From CAYUPI01 sp964446585 (GTDB lineage Bacteria; Verrucomicrobiota; Verrucomicrobiia; Limisphaerales; UBA8199): DNA of 64,000 nt. The stretch lies in NCBI GenBank assembly GCA_964446585.1, contig CAYUPI010000005.1:129972-193971 (forward strand). The letters are read 5' to 3'. The notes beneath the pieces were generated by a model, which saw only the letters and a program-made list of their open reading frames with translations, did no database searches and was not told the origin of the DNA. Shown piece by piece: positions 45,432 through 54,117 of the stretch (within the stretch, counting starts at the first letter, position 1; every line of letters starts with the position of its first letter). The translations under genes were made by a program, and so were the position numbers.

Positions 45432-48400
45432 ATGATCGGTTACATCGTTAAGAAATTTATCGGATCGAAAAACGAGCGCGAGGTCAAACGCCTGCGCCCG
45501 CTCGTGGCGAAGATCAACGCCCTCGAATCCGAACTGCAACAGCTTCCCGATGAAGCGCTCCGCCAGAAAGCGGCCGCCTGGAAGGAAGAGTTGTCCAAAA
45601 TCCAGGACAATGTGGAGCTGGCCCGGCGGCTGACCGAAATCCTGCCGGATGCCTTTGCGGTTGTGAAGAATGCCTGCCGCCGCCTCTGGGGCACGGAGAT
45701 CATCGTGCGCGAGCATCCGCTCAAGTGGGAAATGGTCCCGTTCGATGTCCAGCTTATTGGCGGGTACGCGCTGCACTCTGGCAAGATTGCGGAAATGGCC
45801 ACCGGCGAAGGCAAAACGCTGGTTGCGACGCTGCCGGTCTATCTCAACGCGTTGACGGGTCGAGGGGTCCACGTCGTTACGGTGAACGATTACCTCGCCG
45901 CGCGCGACAGTGAATGGATGGGAGCGGTCTATAAGTTCCTTGGCCTGACGGTCGGCTGCATTCTGCACGATCAGCCGCCCAATGTCCGCCGCGAGCAGTA
46001 CAATTGCGATATCACTTACGGCACCAATGCCGAGTTCGGGTTCGATTACTTGCGCGACAATGGCATGGCGTCGCGCAAGGAGGAACAGGTCCAGCGCGGC
46101 CATTATTACGCCATCGTGGACGAAGTGGACTCGATCCTCATAGATGAAGCCCGAACCCCGCTCATCATCAGCGGTCCATCCGTGGTCACCTACGACGAAC
46201 AATATGGGCTGTTCAAGCCACAGGTCCAAGCGATCTATCAGGCCCAGGAACGGCTGTGTAACCGTTTCCTTGCGGAGGCGGAACAGTTGCTGGCCAAGCT
46301 GAACCCCGAAGACGGTTCGAATGTGCAGGATGCCCAGGCCATTGAGCGCGAAGCGGGCCTGCTGCTCTATCGAGTCAAGGTGGGCCAGCCCAAGTCGGCC
46401 GGATTACTCAAGGTGCTGGAAAATCCCGAGAACCTGCGCCTGATGAACCAGGCCGAGCTCCAGCTTCATGCGGATCAGAAGAAAGTCGAGCTCTATGCCG
46501 AGAAGGAACAGCTTTTCTTCGCGATCGACGAAAAGAGTCACGAGGCCGACCTGACGGAAAAAGGGCGCAATTTTCTCAGCCCCAAAGACCCGGATGCCTT
46601 CATGTTGCCGGACCTGACCACCGCCTTGCACGAAATCGATACCGGCGCGGAGGCCGATCCGCGCAAGCGGCTCGAGGCTAAAACCAAGGTGCAGCAGGAG
46701 TTCGAGACCAAGGCCCAGCGCATTCACGCGATCTCGCAATTGCTCAAGGCCTTTTGCCTCTATGAAAAGGACGTGCAATACGTCGTCCAGGATAACAAGG
46801 TCATCATCGTGGACGAAAACACGGGCCGGTTGATGACCGGCCGACGCTGGAGCGATGGCTTACACCAGGCTGTTGAAGCCAAGGAGGACGTCACCATCGA
46901 GCGGGAGACTCAGACCCTGGCGACCATCACAATTCAAAATTATTTCCGCCTTTACCAAAAGCTGGCCGGCATGACCGGAACGGCGGAAACCGAAGCCTCC
47001 GAGTTTCTCGACATCTACAAGCTCGGCGTCCTGGTCATTCCGACCAACAAGCCCGTGGCTCGTTCCGATGCGAATGATTCGGTCTATAAGACCAAGCGCG
47101 AAAAATACGGCGCGGCATTGCGGGAGATCAAAGAAATCCACGGCAAAGGCCGGCCGATTCTCGTCGGCACAATTTCGGTGGAAGTCAGCGAGCATCTCTC
47201 ACGCATGCTCAAGCGCGAAGGGATCATTCACTCGGTGCTGAACGCCAAGTTCCACCAGCAGGAAGCCGAGATCGTCGCGCGCGCCGGCCAGCGCGGGGCC
47301 GTCACCATCGCCACGAACATGGCTGGACGCGGGACCGACATCAAACTGGGGCAGGGTGTGGCCGAGATCGGCGGCTTGCACGTTATGGGAACGGAGCGCC
47401 ACGAAGCCCGGCGGATCGATCGGCAATTACGCGGCCGTTGCGCCCGCCAGGGCGATCCCGGCTCCTCACATTTCTTTATTTCGCTCGAAGACGATCTGAT
47501 GCGGTTGTTCGGCTCCGATCGCATCGTCAAGTACATGGAAAAAATGGGTCTGGAGGAAGACCAGGAGTTGGAACACCCGCTGCTGAACCGCTCGATTGGG
47601 CAGGCCCAAAAACGCGTCGAGCAGCACAATTTCCAAATCCGAAAGCGCACGCTCGAATACGACGACGTGATGAATAAGCAGCGCGAAGTCGTCTATGGCT
47701 TCCGCAACGAAATCATTCACTCCCAGGATGTTCGCGACCGGTTGATGGACATCATGGAGGAGGTCGTTATCCAGAAGGTCGAACAGTTCACCGCCGAGGC
47801 GGAAATAAGCGAATGGAAAGTCCGGGCGCTCTCGGACTGGGTGAACCTGAACTTTCCTCTGGGCATGCCCGAAGCCGAGATCATCAAGGCGGCGGAATCA
47901 GGCACCGAGGAACCGCTTCCCGATTCAATCTATAACGGCTTCAGTGCGGCGCAGTTCGCGGCGTGCAACTTCATCTCCGACAGCGTGCGCAAGGCTTACG
48001 AGCTGAAGATCAGCTTCGAGAATCCGGAAGCGCTCAAGGAGGTGGAGCGTTACACCATCCTCACCGCGATTGACAAGTTGTGGCAGGAGCATCTCTACGA
48101 GATGGACAGCCTCCGTTACAGCATCGGCCTTCGGGCGCACGGTCAGCGCGATCCCCTCATCGAGTATAAGGCCGAGGCGTTCAAGATGTTCGAGGAGCTC
48201 ATGGTCAACATCAAGACCGAGATTTGCCATAACATCTTCCGCAGCGCCTCCAGCCTGAGAGCGTTCGAGAATTTCCTCCATAACATTCCGCAGCAGACGA
48301 TGCATCAGTCCACCAGCGCGTTCGGTGGCACGAGCACCGGCACGGATTCTGCCGCCTCGGCGCCGGGCGCTAAGGGAGCGCCCAAAGGCAGCGATATCGT

Positions 48401-48524
48401 CAGCGAAGCCGCCGCGGCCGTGGAAAAAGCCCGGCCTGTTCGCGCCGGTCCAAAAGTCGGCCGCAACGATCCTTGCCCGTGCAACAGCGGCAAGAAGTAC
48501 AAACATTGCTGCGGCAAGAGTTAG
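45432..48524 (+). CDS. secA: Preprotein translocase ATPase SecA
   Basis: A SecA of 1030 residues, longer than the E. coli protein (901). The Walker A region is MATGEGKTLVA (about residue 122), followed by TVNDYLAARD and YGTNAEFGFDYLRDN; IVDEVDSILIDEARTPLIISG is the DEAD-type box. An insertion of about 100 residues after the first nucleotide-binding half (QAIYQAQERLCNRFLAEAEQ onward) accounts for the extra length. The C-terminus ends in the zinc-binding SEC-C motif VGRNDPCPCNSGKKYKHCCG. It powers protein export through SecYEG. Confidence 0.97.
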   Translation: MIGYIVKKFIGSKNEREVKRLRPLVAKINALESELQQLPDEALRQKAAAWKEELSKIQDNVELARRLTEILPDAFAVVKNACRRLWGTEIIVREHPLKWEMVPFDVQLIGGYALHSGKIAEMATGEGKTLVATLPVYLNALTGRGVHVVTVNDYLAARDSEWMGAVYKFLGLTVGCILHDQPPNVRREQYNCDITYGTNAEFGFDYLRDNGMASRKEEQVQRGHYYAIVDEVDSILIDEARTPLIISGPSVVTYDEQYGLFKPQVQAIYQAQERLCNRFLAEAEQLLAKLNPEDGSNVQDAQAIEREAGLLLYRVKVGQPKSAGLLKVLENPENLRLMNQAELQLHADQKKVELYAEKEQLFFAIDEKSHEADLTEKGRNFLSPKDPDAFMLPDLTTALHEIDTGAEADPRKRLEAKTKVQQEFETKAQRIHAISQLLKAFCLYEKDVQYVVQDNKVIIVDENTGRLMTGRRWSDGLHQAVEAKEDVTIERETQTLATITIQNYFRLYQKLAGMTGTAETEASEFLDIYKLGVLVIPTNKPVARSDANDSVYKTKREKYGAALREIKEIHGKGRPILVGTISVEVSEHLSRMLKREGIIHSVLNAKFHQQEAEIVARAGQRGAVTIATNMAGRGTDIKLGQGVAEIGGLHVMGTERHEARRIDRQLRGRCARQGDPGSSHFFISLEDDLMRLFGSDRIVKYMEKMGLEEDQELEHPLLNRSIGQAQKRVEQHNFQIRKRTLEYDDVMNKQREVVYGFRNEIIHSQDVRDRLMDIMEEVVIQKVEQFTAEAEISEWKVRALSDWVNLNFPLGMPEAEIIKAAESGTEEPLPDSIYNGFSAAQFAACNFISDSVRKAYELKISFENPEALKEVERYTILTAIDKLWQEHLYEMDSLRYSIGLRAHGQRDPLIEYKAEAFKMFEELMVNIKTEICHNIFRSASSLRAFENFLHNIPQQTMHQSTSAFGGTSTGTDSAASAPGAKGAPKGSDIVSEAAAAVEKARPVRAGPKVGRNDPCPCNSGKKYKHCCGKS

Positions 48525-48534
48525 AATTTGAGAA

Positions 48535-48771
48535 TTAATCCAAGGTCCGCACGCAGCAGATTTCATCCTCCCGCAAAGGTTGGAGAGCGGATTCCGGGAC
48601 GGTGATGACGGTCAAGGTCTCGCCGATAGCGTTGAAAACCTCGGCGCTGTAGCCCTCCTCGCCATCGCGGGCGGTGTGATGCTCAACCAACTTGACAATG
48701 TCGCCGCGCCTCAACCGTACCTCCGGCAGATCGCGCGTCAGCGCCGCGTCTTTGTAAAGTTCGAACTTCAT
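48535..48771 (-). CDS. DUF4926-like small protein
   Basis: A 78-residue protein, MKFELYKDAALTRDLPEVRL, then GDIVKLVEHH and GYSAEVFNAIGETLTVITVP. This matches the small DUF4926 family often found near toxin-antitoxin or mobile genes. No DUF6883-like partner is adjacent. I chose ATG 48771 because the longer frame upstream is antisense-like and low quality. Confidence 0.8.
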   Translation of the reverse strand: MKFELYKDAALTRDLPEVRLRRGDIVKLVEHHTARDGEEGYSAEVFNAIGETLTVITVPESALQPLREDEICCVRTLD

Positions 48772-48818
48772 CTGGCCCTTCGTTTGTCTGGCAGCAAGGC
48801 AGCGAATTGGAGACTGCA

Positions 48819-50450
48819 TCAAGCCAAATGGACATTCCCGCACAGATGTACTTCTAATCCCAGTTCCGCCATCATGGCGGCTTTGATTCGGCAGGCGCGG
48901 TGGGCCTGTCTCTCGGTCGGAGCATAGACGACCTGGATGTGATTGGACTTGTGCCGGGCCATCATTTGGTCGCGCGTGATGCCATCGAGCACTGCGTGCA
49001 TGATTGGCCATTGGGGCGTCGTCTCGCGCCAGCGCCGCTCAGTCTCCTTCCCGGGCAGTTTGACGACTTCCGCCACGCCCAGATCGCAGTTCAGTCGGCC
49101 ATCCATGATGAAGACGCGGCTCCACACGATGTGACCGGGCTTGGAAATGCCTTTGACGGTGCCGCCGCCGAGCCGGAAATACATCGGCGGCTGCCGCTCA
49201 CTAACGGCGCCTCGATAGCCTCCGATAAAATGTGCTGGCGGTGCAGCGCCTGAAATCAGAAAGACCCAGACATAATCGTTCACGCCATCGCCGCGATAGT
49301 GCTGCCCCCAGCGCAGGTCGTGCAATGTATTTTCAGGCGGGAACCCCAACTGCCGCCAAAGGCGGTAGGTGACCAGTCCATCAAGGCCGGCGCATTCATC
49401 GACCTCATTGAAATGGGGCAGGGCCTCGCCCGCAAAGAGCACACGGCCGGAGCCAGCAGCAGTCACGGGCGGACGGTCCACATTATTGAGCAAGCCCTCA
49501 ACAAGGTCGCTGGCCGGAGCGAGATCTTTAAGCCCTTGCTGATACTGAATGCCGATCGCGGCACAGCCGAATTCGTCCGCCAGGCGCAGTGCGGCGACGT
49601 ACATTTTGCACTGCTGCAAAGTCTGGGTTTCGGTCAACTCGGTTTCCTCATCATGGCCCCAGCGGAAGGTCATCCCCTTTCGCTGCAACCAAGTCAGAAC
49701 TTTACGCGATTCAGCGTCGCTGACTTGCTGCATCGCGGCATAAAGCGTGGACTGGCTGAGGCGTTCTTTGAATAGCCCGGTTGGGTGCAGCAACTCATCG
49801 GGAATGATTGCGTTGAACATTCCCATACAGCCTTCGTCGAAGACACCCAGGATGGCTTTTTGCTGCTTGAGTTGTCGCGCCGCGCGTTTGCCCAGCAGTT
49901 CGTCGGCGGCCGGCAGCTTGAGCAAACGCAAATCCTTCACATGGCTTTGATCGTGAGCGACTGCGCCATCGGCGAGCCACCGGCGCAGGCCATCGCGGAA
50001 GAAGTGGTCGCTGAAATCGTCACTCCACAAGGTGCTGTAACGGATGCCGGCCTTGGTCATTGAACCATTCAGATTCAACATGCCCACCAGGCCCGGCCAG
50101 GTGCCGCTCCAATTGGCTACGGTCAAAATCGGCCCGCGATGGGTGAACAACCCGGCAAGGACATGATGGCTGTACTGCCAGACACATTCGGCGACAATCA
50201 GTGGCGCACTAGGATCGAGCACTCGAAAAACCTGCATTCCCATCCTCTGCGAATCGATGAACCCATGCTTCTTGTTCTTATCGAATGGGTGCGCCCGCAC
50301 CACCGTCCAGCCTTCGCTCCGCACAGCCTTTGATAATACGGCCTCCATCCTGGCCTGCTCAGGCCAGCATTTCTGGTTGGCGGAGAGGCGGAGGTCGCCG
50401 CTGGACATCAAATAAACGTGCCTGGGCCTAAGAGTGGTCCGCGCAATCAT
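48819..50450 (-). CDS. L-fucose/arabinose isomerase-family protein
   Basis: A 543-residue protein related to L-fucose isomerases, ketol isomerases that need Mn2+. Supporting segments are FRVLDPSAPLIVAECVWQYSHHVLAG, TVANWSGTWPGLVGMLNLNG, GVFDEGCMGMFNAIIPDELL and HFNEVDECAGLDGLVTYRLW. The predicted metal ligands (Glu, Asp, His) cannot be assigned by eye. It is followed on the same strand, with intergenic gaps of about 100 bases, by the dehydrogenase and PmoA-like genes lying upstream. It likely belongs to a deoxy-sugar pathway, but the true substrate is unknown. Confidence 0.75.
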   Translation of the reverse strand: MIARTTLRPRHVYLMSSGDLRLSANQKCWPEQARMEAVLSKAVRSEGWTVVRAHPFDKNKKHGFIDSQRMGMQVFRVLDPSAPLIVAECVWQYSHHVLAGLFTHRGPILTVANWSGTWPGLVGMLNLNGSMTKAGIRYSTLWSDDFSDHFFRDGLRRWLADGAVAHDQSHVKDLRLLKLPAADELLGKRAARQLKQQKAILGVFDEGCMGMFNAIIPDELLHPTGLFKERLSQSTLYAAMQQVSDAESRKVLTWLQRKGMTFRWGHDEETELTETQTLQQCKMYVAALRLADEFGCAAIGIQYQQGLKDLAPASDLVEGLLNNVDRPPVTAAGSGRVLFAGEALPHFNEVDECAGLDGLVTYRLWRQLGFPPENTLHDLRWGQHYRGDGVNDYVWVFLISGAAPPAHFIGGYRGAVSERQPPMYFRLGGGTVKGISKPGHIVWSRVFIMDGRLNCDLGVAEVVKLPGKETERRWRETTPQWPIMHAVLDGITRDQMMARHKSNHIQVVYAPTERQAHRACRIKAAMMAELGLEVHLCGNVHLA

Positions 50451-50549
50451 GGCTTTATCAGTGTTTCCCCGATTGTTTAGCCAGTCTCGCGAGTAGTCGT
50501 CGGCGAACTGAGGCGTCAGTCAGGGCAGGGACGCCAGTACCGGCGCAGG

Positions 50550-52037
50550 TCAAACTTCCTCCGGCACGACGAACGGCGCGCGGTATTCCCGCGTCAACAG
50601 TCGGTTCGCCCCGGCATGCTTCAGGAACGTCTCGGTTTTCGGATCCATGTTCAAGACCTGTCCCAACGTGGCGGGCGATTTTCGGAGGTCCACCTGATTC
50701 ACCGCAAGGTGCTCCTCCATCCGGCCCAACATCTCGGATAGCTCGCTGTTATCTTTGATCGCATCCTTAATTTCTTCGGGCGAATGCTTTTGACCAAGGC
50801 GATAGGAAACATTAGCCGTGTGGCAGAGCGCGCTCGAAAGATGGCCTTCAAGGATGTCAGCCTTTAGATCGGTGTGCTTCCGGCTGCGGACAGCATCGAT
50901 GAAATTTGCAAAATGACTGGAGCCGCCGCGGAAGTTCTTGATCACATTGCCATCTTTATCGTGGATGGTCGCGCTGTTATAGCTTGGAATCACCATCATG
51001 CCCCCTTCACAGTCCGTCACGATACCGATGCTGGCGCCGTGGTATTCGTCCATCTTTCCTGACCCGTGGGCGGAAGGCAATCCACGCACTTCATAGACCA
51101 GGGGCGAAGGTTTGTAATCGTGAAATACGATCATCGTGTTGGGTGTCGTGCCATCATCCTCGTATCCGAGCCGGCCGCCAATGCTCAGGACCCGCGGAGA
51201 AAGCTCGTTCACCCCCAGCACCCAGCGGGCGACGTCCATCTCGTGAATACCCTGGTTGCCCAGGTCGCCGTTGCCGGTGGGCCACACCCAGTGCCAATCG
51301 TAGTGGAGCCGCTGGCGCATGAGCGGTTCCTTCGGCGCCGGTCCGCACCACAAATCGTAATCGATGGAGGGCGGAACGGGCTGCGGGCCTGAGACTTTGC
51401 CGATGCTGGGCCGGCGTTTGTAGCAAAGACCGCGTGTTCGCAGGATTTTTCCGATGTGGCCTTCGCGCACCCACGCAATTGCCTCGGCGATTCCACTGCT
51501 GGACCGCGACTGGGTGCCGGCCTGGACGATACGATCATATTTTCGCGCCGCCCTGACAAGCTGCCGGCCTTCCCACACATTGTGCGAGACTGGCTTTTCC
51601 ACGTAAACGTCTTTTCCCGCCTGCACGGCCCAGATCGAGCCCAAGGAGTGCCAGTGGTTGGGTGTCGCGAAAGTCACGACGTCGATATCCTTGTTTTCGA
51701 GCAGCTTTCGAATATCGGTGTAGCCCTCGACCTTCTCGCCATTCGTTTTGCACTTGTCCAGCTCCCGATCCAGAACCTTGCGATCGACATCGCACAGCGC
51801 GACCAGGCGCGTGCCTTTGATCCGGCTCAAATCTTCGAGATGGCTGCGGCCTCGCCCGTTGAAGCCTGCGACGGCGTAACGGATCTCGCTGTTGGCGCCG
51901 ATGACGCGGGTGACAGCGGATGCCGAGGCGGTCACTAGCCGGCCATTCTCTGCGGCCAGCGCCGGGAACAGGCTGAAGGAGGTGGTTGAAACGAGTGTAG
52001 TTTTAAGAAAACTGCGGCGATTAAGTTTGCTTTTCAT
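50550..52037 (-). CDS. Tat-exported Gfo/Idh/MocA-family dehydrogenase
   Basis: A 495-residue protein. The N-terminus NRRSFLKTTLVSTTSFSLF is a twin-arginine signal, so the folded enzyme with bound NAD(P) is exported. The Rossmann fold begins RYAVAGFNGRGRSHLEDL, and the family motif is YVEKPVSHNVWEGRQLVRAARK. The C-terminal alpha/beta domain holds NGDLGNQGIHEMDVARWVLG. These enzymes oxidise or reduce sugars and sugar derivatives. Many paralogues are exported in Verrucomicrobiota. Confidence 0.9.
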   Translation of the reverse strand: MKSKLNRRSFLKTTLVSTTSFSLFPALAAENGRLVTASASAVTRVIGANSEIRYAVAGFNGRGRSHLEDLSRIKGTRLVALCDVDRKVLDRELDKCKTNGEKVEGYTDIRKLLENKDIDVVTFATPNHWHSLGSIWAVQAGKDVYVEKPVSHNVWEGRQLVRAARKYDRIVQAGTQSRSSSGIAEAIAWVREGHIGKILRTRGLCYKRRPSIGKVSGPQPVPPSIDYDLWCGPAPKEPLMRQRLHYDWHWVWPTGNGDLGNQGIHEMDVARWVLGVNELSPRVLSIGGRLGYEDDGTTPNTMIVFHDYKPSPLVYEVRGLPSAHGSGKMDEYHGASIGIVTDCEGGMMVIPSYNSATIHDKDGNVIKNFRGGSSHFANFIDAVRSRKHTDLKADILEGHLSSALCHTANVSYRLGQKHSPEEIKDAIKDNSELSEMLGRMEEHLAVNQVDLRKSPATLGQVLNMDPKTETFLKHAGANRLLTREYRAPFVVPEEV

Positions 52038-52131
52038 AGGTTTCGTGGCGAAACGGACATGGCTGAAGCAGCGCCCGCCGAGCCGTTCCCTGTTTGACCC
52101 AATTAACTCAATTGACTCATTTATCGGCTCA

Positions 52132-52182
52132 ATGATTCAACGGTTCAACGGTTCAACGATTCAACGATTCGACGATTCAACG
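52132..52182. repeat. Word array of nine-base units GATTCAACG/GTTCAACG
   Basis: About six tandem nonamers (ATTCAACGGTTCAACGGTTC and similar) lie between the PmoA-like and dehydrogenase genes. They encode the last residues VESSNR and stop of the PmoA-like protein on the minus strand. Confidence 0.8.
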
Positions 52183-53156
52183 TATGCCTTATATTTTTCC
52201 GCGACTTTGGCCTGCTGCTCGTCACCTTCGTGCAAATAAAAGCGGTAGCGGAACGTGACGCTTTTGCCGGCGGCCACAGTGAGGTTCCCGGCCGCCTTAT
52301 CGGGCAGTTTTTCGAAATCATGTTTTCCGAAGGGATTGGCGGCAAACAAACCATAATCACGAACGTGCCACCAGGTCGGATGCCGTGGGTTTTGGGGATG
52401 GTCGAAGATGGCTACACCCACGGTCTTACCATCCACCGGGCCAAAATAATCGCACCAGTCGGCTTGTTTGCCCCAGGTTTCCTCATCCCGAACACCGTTG
52501 CTGTTGACAATGTGACCGTGGCCGACCTTGCCTTTGAGGCGCATCGTTTCGGCCAGGCGCATGGCCATCGTGCCTTCCTTCGTGTCGCCAAAAGTCAGCT
52601 CCCCGTTGGCGGCGTGCAGTGTGATTTCGAAATCGAACATGCGATCATGGTCGCTCCCGGTATTGTAGATCCGCAGGTTCCGTTCATCGGTGCAAATGAC
52701 TTTGTCATCCGCGGCAACCCATTTGTTGCGCGACTGGATAATGCCGGATGCTTTGCCGGACTGAATGGTTGAGAAACTGTCGTGCACGATCTTGCCGAAC
52801 GCTTTGTCCTCCGACCAAAAATCCTGGCCGTTCACCGAACCGTGGGCGAACCAAAGCGAGCGGTGGTGCTTATGGTCATGGGAATCTTCGGGAGTGTCCT
52901 TCATTGGCCAATTCCGCGTCATGGCCGCCGCTCCCGGACCGATGAGAGGGTAACAATAGGGCCGCGGCACGTTGGCGAAGTAGTACTCGGTAAAAAGCTG
53001 GCCGTTGATCTCGACACGCAGCCGGTCGGTTAGTTGCGTGATTATGACGCCTTCGGCGCTGGCGGTCGATGGGGCTTGAGCGGCCCGAACCGTCGCTGTC
53101 AGACTCGCCATCAGAAGGGTGCTGGCGGTGAACTTGGCGGTAGATAGACGAAGCAT
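52161..53156 (-). CDS. PmoA-like (methane monooxygenase-subunit-named) secreted protein
   Basis: A 331-residue exported protein. The signal peptide is MLRLSTAKFTASTLLMASLTATVRA. The mature part has YYFANVPRPYCYPLIGPGAAAMTRNWPM, then DHKHHRSLWFAHGSVNGQDFW and a C-terminal beta-rich region. This family is called PmoA-like (DUF6807) in databases but is not known to be a methane monooxygenase; its folds suggest a sugar-binding role. I rejected the longer frame to 53285, whose extra 43 residues run through the tRNA remnant. Confidence 0.82.
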   Translation of the reverse strand: MLRLSTAKFTASTLLMASLTATVRAAQAPSTASAEGVIITQLTDRLRVEINGQLFTEYYFANVPRPYCYPLIGPGAAAMTRNWPMKDTPEDSHDHKHHRSLWFAHGSVNGQDFWSEDKAFGKIVHDSFSTIQSGKASGIIQSRNKWVAADDKVICTDERNLRIYNTGSDHDRMFDFEITLHAANGELTFGDTKEGTMAMRLAETMRLKGKVGHGHIVNSNGVRDEETWGKQADWCDYFGPVDGKTVGVAIFDHPQNPRHPTWWHVRDYGLFAANPFGKHDFEKLPDKAAGNLTVAAGKSVTFRYRFYLHEGDEQQAKVAEKYKAYVESSNR

Positions 53157-53230
53157 GACCAACTGACTTTGAGGAGCGCGCTGCTGGCCGTCAACCTCAA
53201 AAAGAAAGGCGGAAAGGTTTCGAAATTTCT

Positions 53231-53283
53231 GATGGTGGAGCCGAGCGGGCTCGGACCCCTGACCTCCTGAATGCCATTCAGGC
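53231..53283 (-). other. 3'-half tRNA-Ala remnant
   Basis: These 53 bases match the 3' half of the intact tRNA-Ala at 53924-53999 with three differences. They include the CCA end, acceptor strand, T-arm and the 3' part of the anticodon arm (GGCATTCAGG). The 5' half is missing. Such half tRNAs are commonly left at integration sites. Confidence 0.8.
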
Positions 53284-53431
53284 AAATGTTTCTTGACTGC
53301 CCCGTTTCTGTAAACGATTACGCCGCATTCGTCTGACTCCGTCCCTTAATGTCTTTGCCGTCTGGGTGCGCCGGACCTCTGACTTGCCCTTCAGGGGGCT
53401 CTCCGCGACTCCGACTGCGTGCGGAGACGTC

Positions 53432-53644
53432 TCAGCGGAGCTTGCGAAATTCTTCCTCGCTAATTCCTATTTGCTTAAGGATTTCGCGGTAAAGCCAGCC
53501 ACCAATTTCGGTGCCGGGATGGACCGGTATTGTCGTAGCCCGGCCGTCCGGGTGCTGCCAACGCGAGTGGCTGCCTTTCTGGCGGGTGCGCACGAACCCG
53601 AGCTTCTCCGCAGCGCGCATCAACTCCTTCGCCTTAGCAGGCAT
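53432..53644 (-). CDS. hicA: HicA-type mRNA interferase toxin
   Basis: A 70-residue HicA. The double-stranded RNA-binding-like fold has the catalytic His in RTRQKGSHSRWQHPDGR, followed by TTIPVHPGTEIGGWLYREIL. It cuts mRNA when free of HicB. The start overlaps the hicB end by 11 bases, so both are translated together; here the antitoxin comes first, the reverse of the usual order. Confidence 0.92.
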   Translation of the reverse strand: MPAKAKELMRAAEKLGFVRTRQKGSHSRWQHPDGRATTIPVHPGTEIGGWLYREILKQIGISEEEFRKLR

Positions 53645-53855
53645 GCGCGATCGTGAGCTGCACGTCGTTCGGAAGCGGCTTGCCGCTTTCGGCGTATTCC
53701 TCTACGATCATGTCGAAGACGTTCTGAAGTTCCTTTTGCGCCTCCTCCAACGTGGCTCCAATTGCATGACAACCATTGATGGCCGGAACGTAGGCGACGA
53801 AGCTGCCGTTGTCATCCCGCCGGCAAACGACTTGGTAATCGAACAGCGTCTTCAC
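53634..53855 (-). CDS. hicB: HicB-type antitoxin
   Basis: A 73-residue HicB with the partial RNase H fold (YQVVCRRDDNGSFVAYVPAINGCHAIGATLEEAQKEL). I start it at the GTG 53855 (VKTLFDYQ), because the upstream frame runs into the tRNA-Ala gene. It lacks the C-terminal helix-turn-helix or ribbon-helix-helix domain of longer HicB proteins, so autoregulation may need another protein. Confidence 0.87.
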   Translation of the reverse strand: MKTLFDYQVVCRRDDNGSFVAYVPAINGCHAIGATLEEAQKELQNVFDMIVEEYAESGKPLPNDVQLTIAHAC

Positions 53856-53923
53856 TGTGAAAAGCTTACCCCACGCGGCTCCTGGATGAAAGTCAATTTC
53901 CTCAATCGGACGCTCTGAATGGA

Positions 53924-53999
53924 TGGTGGAGCCGAGGGGGTTCGAACCCCTGACCTCCTGAATGCCATTCAGGCGCTCTACCAACTGAGCTACGACCCC
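53924..53999 (-). tRNA. tRNA-Ala (anticodon GGC)
   Basis: A 76-nt cloverleaf on the minus strand, with GGGGTCG / CGGCTCC acceptor arms, G3:U70 (the alanine identity pair), T-arm GGGGTTCGAACCCC and a genome-encoded CCA. The anticodon loop ATGGCAT gives GGC, reading GCC and GCU codons. Confidence 0.97.
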
Positions 54000-54061
54000 A
54001 TCCGGAGCGATGCCAATCTAATTTGGAGCCGCGACGTGTGTCAAAGAGATTCTCTTCCGGA

Positions 54062-54107
54062 AGGAACTCTGAACTTTGAACTTTGAACTTCGGACCTTGA
54101 ACTTTAG
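54062..54107. repeat. Word array of GAACTTT units
   Basis: About five near-tandem seven-base words (GAACTTTGAACTTTGAACTT and variants) sit just upstream of the glycosyltransferase start. A longer frame would read through it as MNFELRTLNFSF. Confidence 0.8.
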
Positions 54108-54117
54108 TTTCTGGCGC

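Noticed and set aside
53157..53285. Longer N-terminus for the PmoA-like protein
   Set aside because: It translates the tRNA remnant (PEWHSGGQGSEPARLHH), a common false extension; the signal peptide start at 53156 is better.
53856..53984. Longer N-terminus for HicB
   Set aside because: It runs through the tRNA-Ala gene.
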